Assembly: GCA_054601695.1 (NCBI GenBank)
Contig: BAAHQB010000116.1
Span: 434,001 to 498,000 of the forward strand
Source: Amorphochlora amoebiformis
Lineage: Eukaryota; Cercozoa; Chlorarachniophyceae
DNA: 64,000 nt
Direction of reading: 5' to 3'
Of this stretch, positions 60,969 through 64,000 are shown in pieces. Below the pieces are notes generated by a model, which was not told the origin of the DNA, searched no databases, and saw only the letters and a list, made by a program, of their open reading frames with translations. Both the position numbers and the translations under genes were made by a program. How positions within the stretch are numbered: the first letter of the stretch is position 1; each line of letters opens with the position of its first letter.

Positions 60969-61575
60969 ATGCTAGCAACATCTCCTCTCACTCAGGTTGA
61001 TTTCCAGCTCAAAAGCTGCTCTGCAGCAAATTAGCAAAAGAATGCGAGAATACATAAATTCCACACATTCACGTTACTATTCGAACATATTCATACTAAA
61101 TTCGCACTAATTTGTTTGTAAATATACAAGCTTACAGTATTATTAACAAGTTGGAGCGTGTTGTGCTGACTTTCTTGCAAAAATTAATTACACAGGTGGG
61201 CAGTTCCATGATGACGATCGGGGGCATGTTCGCCTTCTTGGGATTCTCTATATTCGATAGTGGGCTATTAGCTCTGGGAAACATATTTCTGGTCTTCGGT
61301 TTTTTTACATTCCTTGGGATGCTTCGTTCAAAATCAATCCTACTGGTACATACAACCCAAATCATAACACTAGTCCCAACATGCGTACCCTTCAACACAG
61401 ATTAGCATGTAAAAATATATTATAGATATATATGTGTATGAATATGTGTATATCTTTATATTCATCTATAGGTATATAAATATGCATATATATAAATATG
61501 TATATATATATATATATATATGTCTACAATACATATATATATATATATATTTATATATTTGTACATATATATTTT

Positions 61576-61617
<42 letters not shown>

Positions 61618-61643
61618 TATATATATGTCTATAATACATATTT

Positions 61644-61682
<39 letters not shown>

Positions 61683-61836
61683 ATATATATATATGTCTCC
61701 AATATATATAAATATATTTTTTTGCTTTATATATTTGGATACTTATATGATAAATTTTCACATTATGATAATATTACATGTGGCGTATATGTACATATAT
61801 GTGTTATAATATATTTATAGATATATATATATATAT

Positions 61837-61871
<35 letters not shown>

Positions 61872-61916
61872 ATACCTATATATAAATATATATATATATA
61901 TATGTTATATTTAATA

Positions 61917-61977
<61 letters not shown>

Positions 61978-62380
61978 TATATATATATACACATATATAT
62001 ACATACGCATATATATATATATGTATATAAATATATATACACATACATATGTATACATACATATATACATACATATTACATATACATTGGTTACAGAAAC
62101 TCCATGTTCACCTACGATAAACACTCTTGTCAGCACACTTCCAACCCGATTGCTTTGTTCGCGACTCCAGAATTCTAACCGTCTATCTAAACTGTATATT
62201 TGGGAAATCCAGGAACGTAAGAACCTCAAGTTTACTGCTTTCTTAGCCGCAGGAATCATCATTGTGCTCACGGGCAGGCCGCGCGCGGGTATACTCGTGC
62301 AGTCGTTTGGGCTGTATTATTTGCTGAAGAGTTTCTTATATATGCCTATCCAGTTTGTACGCACGTGGCTACGAATTTGA
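60969..62380 (+). CDS. GOT1-like vesicle-transport membrane protein
   Basis: Exons 60969-60995, 61196-61345 and 62213-62380, all phase 0, give 114 residues. The family (Got1/Sft2-like) is a small four-helix protein of ER-Golgi transport. The match is across the family core: [36 protein letters not shown] (family: FDKGLLAxGNxLFxxG), [19 protein letters not shown] and [19 protein letters not shown] (family: GWPxxGMxxExYGFFxLF). Four hydrophobic segments are visible. Exon 1 (MLATSPLTQ) is inferred from phase and from similarity to the family start and is the weakest part. The protein is shorter than the usual ~138 residues; the C-terminus may be spliced (candidate exon at 63,096). The second intron is TA-rich. 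Confidence 0.83.
61346..62212. repeat. TA-rich second intron of the GOT1-like gene
   Basis: Microsatellite from about 61,405 to 62,085, followed by a unique stretch (62,085-62,212) with an acceptor-like GGTTACAG. No in-phase exon was needed there to complete the protein. Confidence 0.75.
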
Positions 62381-62462
62381 ATTTGGTTGCGGCAGTGCGG
62401 CACATTAAATTACAATGTATCAATTATAAACTGTACAGAGCGGTGCAATTCCCAGTTAGTAT

Positions 62463-62502
<40 letters not shown>

Positions 62503-62674
62503 AAATATATATATATACATACATATATAATATATATATATATATATAATATAATATAAATATATATATGTAGATATATATTTTTATATATATACGTATA
62601 ATTATTAAGTAAATAATGCATCATAAGATAAATATATTACGAATAGTATGATATGTGAAAGTTTGCTTAAATGC

Positions 62675-62709
<35 letters not shown>

Positions 62710-62823
62710 TATAATTAGATGTCAATCATGTATATATTTTTTACTTTTATAAATTGTTGTGACTACTATAAATATGATGCAATGCATACACTAGTACACG
62801 TGTGTACACATATCTTATATATA

Positions 62824-62857
<34 letters not shown>

Positions 62858-63095
62858 TGGTATACTTGTGTATATTCAATATGACTCACATCTAATGTAT
62901 ACATATATATTTATACTATACACGTATTTACAAAAATATGTACATATACATATTATATATTATATATATTATATGTATATATATATATATATAAAAATAT
63001 GTATATATATATATAAATATATATATACATATATATATATATATTATATGTGTGTTAATATTTTTTTAATTTTTAATCATCATTATCATATCCAG
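62381..63095. other. TA-rich intergenic or intronic DNA
   Basis: A short unique stretch after the GOT1-like stop, then (TA)n to about 63,060. No gene is supported. Confidence 0.6.
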
Positions 63096-63141
63096 CAATA
63101 AGAAACAGAATCAGCCTAGAAAGCCCCGTGTAAAAGTTTAG
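63096..63141 (+). CDS. Candidate alternative last exon of the GOT1-like gene
   Basis: The acceptor CATATCCAG is followed, after one base, by [14 protein letters not shown] and a TAG stop. A basic tail like this is plausible for a cytosolic C-terminus. It would require a weak donor CGCAC|GTGGCT near 62,364 in the GOT1-like third exon. Speculative. Confidence 0.2.
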
Positions 63142-63450
63142 ATCCCGATTTCCCTCATCCCCTCACCATCTACACATACATGGCCTTATAATCACCCAAC
63201 ATATGCATATTTATAGGACACCAATCCCCCTCAATACCGTCTAACCACCCCCCCACGCACTGCTGCACCTGCAGGGCAATGCAGGCAACCAAGGTGGTCA
63301 AATCCATCAATGATATTTTAATCTTGATATCCAGATATCTAAGTATAATAGACAGACCACACGAAAGAATTCTTCGGCAGGCATGATGAATTCTTCGGCT
63401 GGCATGAGCAGGCTCAGAGCAGCATGACGAAAGGGTGTCAGAGGTGACCG
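63142..63450. other. Intergenic interval, no firm gene
   Basis: Non-repetitive DNA. A 98-codon minus-strand ORF (63,170-63,466) contains MDLTTLVACIALQVQQCVGG, which looks protein-like but has no recognisable domain and no splice support. A short direct repeat GAATTCTTCGGC(A/T)GGCATGA lies near 63,367 and 63,388. Confidence 0.4.
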
Positions 63451-63972
63451 ATGCCATGGCACCCAAGGCGAGTCAAACGTCTGATTTCCTTCGGGGGCAT
63501 TTTCCTTCTCCAGGCCTTCTACTGTCTGCTATCCAACTCTCCAGCTAAACCTCAAACTCCAAAATGCGAAAACTATGGAAGTCTCTTTCTGTGTCTCCTC
63601 CGAACGAATCTAACGCGGGAGAATGGACCTCTTATGCACCCAGTCGCCCGTCATCCTTGGCACGATGGGATTTCTCACGCCAGCTCAGAAGCTTTACAAC
63701 CCTTTCCTGCCTCCTCCGTGAATCCGTGGGTTGGGGCCTATCTATGGGAACGGCCATATCTACCACCCCTTGAGATACAGATAGACAAAAATACAGGCGG
63801 CAACTACGTAGCTCGGATGCGGAATCGGGGTGTAGAAGTGATGTCAAGAGGGAAAACAGAGTGTAGGGGAGGGGAGGACGTATTGGTAGGGTATCTGGAG
63901 ACTACTGGGGGGAGGGAAGGAAGGGAGAAGAGGGTGGAGGGTCGGAGGAAGAGGGAGAGGATTGAATGGTAA
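63451..63972 (+). CDS. Hypothetical protein, 173 codons
   Basis: An ATG-to-TGA/TAA-bounded open frame in non-repetitive DNA. The N-terminus (MPWHPRRVKRLISFGG) is basic, followed by a hydrophobic run IFLLQAFYCLLSN that could be a signal anchor. The middle reads NPWVGAYLWERPYLPPLEIQ, and the end is Arg/Glu/Gly-rich. A second frame (ATG at 63,456 and 63,564) is also open for part of the length, so the true frame and any splicing are uncertain. No family recognised. Confidence 0.4.
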   Translation: MPWHPRRVKRLISFGGIFLLQAFYCLLSNSPAKPQTPKCENYGSLFLCLLRTNLTRENGPLMHPVARHPWHDGISHASSEALQPFPASSVNPWVGAYLWERPYLPPLEIQIDKNTGGNYVARMRNRGVEVMSRGKTECRGGEDVLVGYLETTGGREGREKRVEGRRKRERIEW

Positions 63973-64000
63973 AATATGTACAATATACATATATATATAT

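Overview
This is nuclear DNA of a unicellular eukaryote, most likely a protist or alga. Genes are split by many canonical GT-AG introns, and no bacterial-type operon, ribosome-binding site or CRISPR signal is seen. The lineage cannot be fixed from the window. Most of the DNA is (TA)n/(TATATG)n/(TG)n microsatellite. Clean, higher-GC coding exons sit inside it as islands that only become visible when splice sites and reading phase are followed. Almost all long open frames rich in Tyr/Ile are microsatellite translations, not genes.

Layout. (1) 1-12,270: TA-rich DNA with short phase-compatible exon candidates on the + strand from one or two genes I cannot identify; a likely last exon stops at 12,270. 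Old interspersed repeats are also here. (2) 12,319-13,162, minus strand: a small PAS-domain protein, tail to tail with the preceding gene (48 bp between stop codons) and head to head with the next. (3) 13,446-55,836, plus strand: one giant gene. About 91 exons, nearly all joined in phase, give roughly 10.18 kb of coding sequence (about 3,390 residues). It is recognisable as the nonsense-mediated-decay kinase SMG1: N-terminal helical repeats, FAT region, PI3K-like kinase with the GDRHxxN catalytic loop and HIDYG motif, a long insertion domain, and a C-terminal FATC ending in YEGWAPWI. Introns form two classes: short ones (about 45-130 bp) packed with CTAAC/CCCTAA-like motifs, and long ones (0.3-1.7 kb) inflated by TA microsatellites. 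(4) 56,272-60,464, minus strand: a complete SERCA-type Ca2+ P-type ATPase in four exons, tail to tail with SMG1. (5) 60,969-62,380, plus strand: a small GOT1-like Golgi/ER transport membrane protein, divergent from SERCA. (6) 63,451-63,972: an unidentified ORF.

The genes have no evident shared pathway; SERCA and GOT1 both act in the early secretory system. The most notable result is the complete SMG1 gene spread over 42 kb and concealed by microsatellite introns. Other points are a SINE-like repeat family, a probable GC-AG intron, a G8 homopolymer frame problem, a 51-bp duplication of a splice donor, and several intronic tandem duplications. All exon models were derived by eye and need RNA data.
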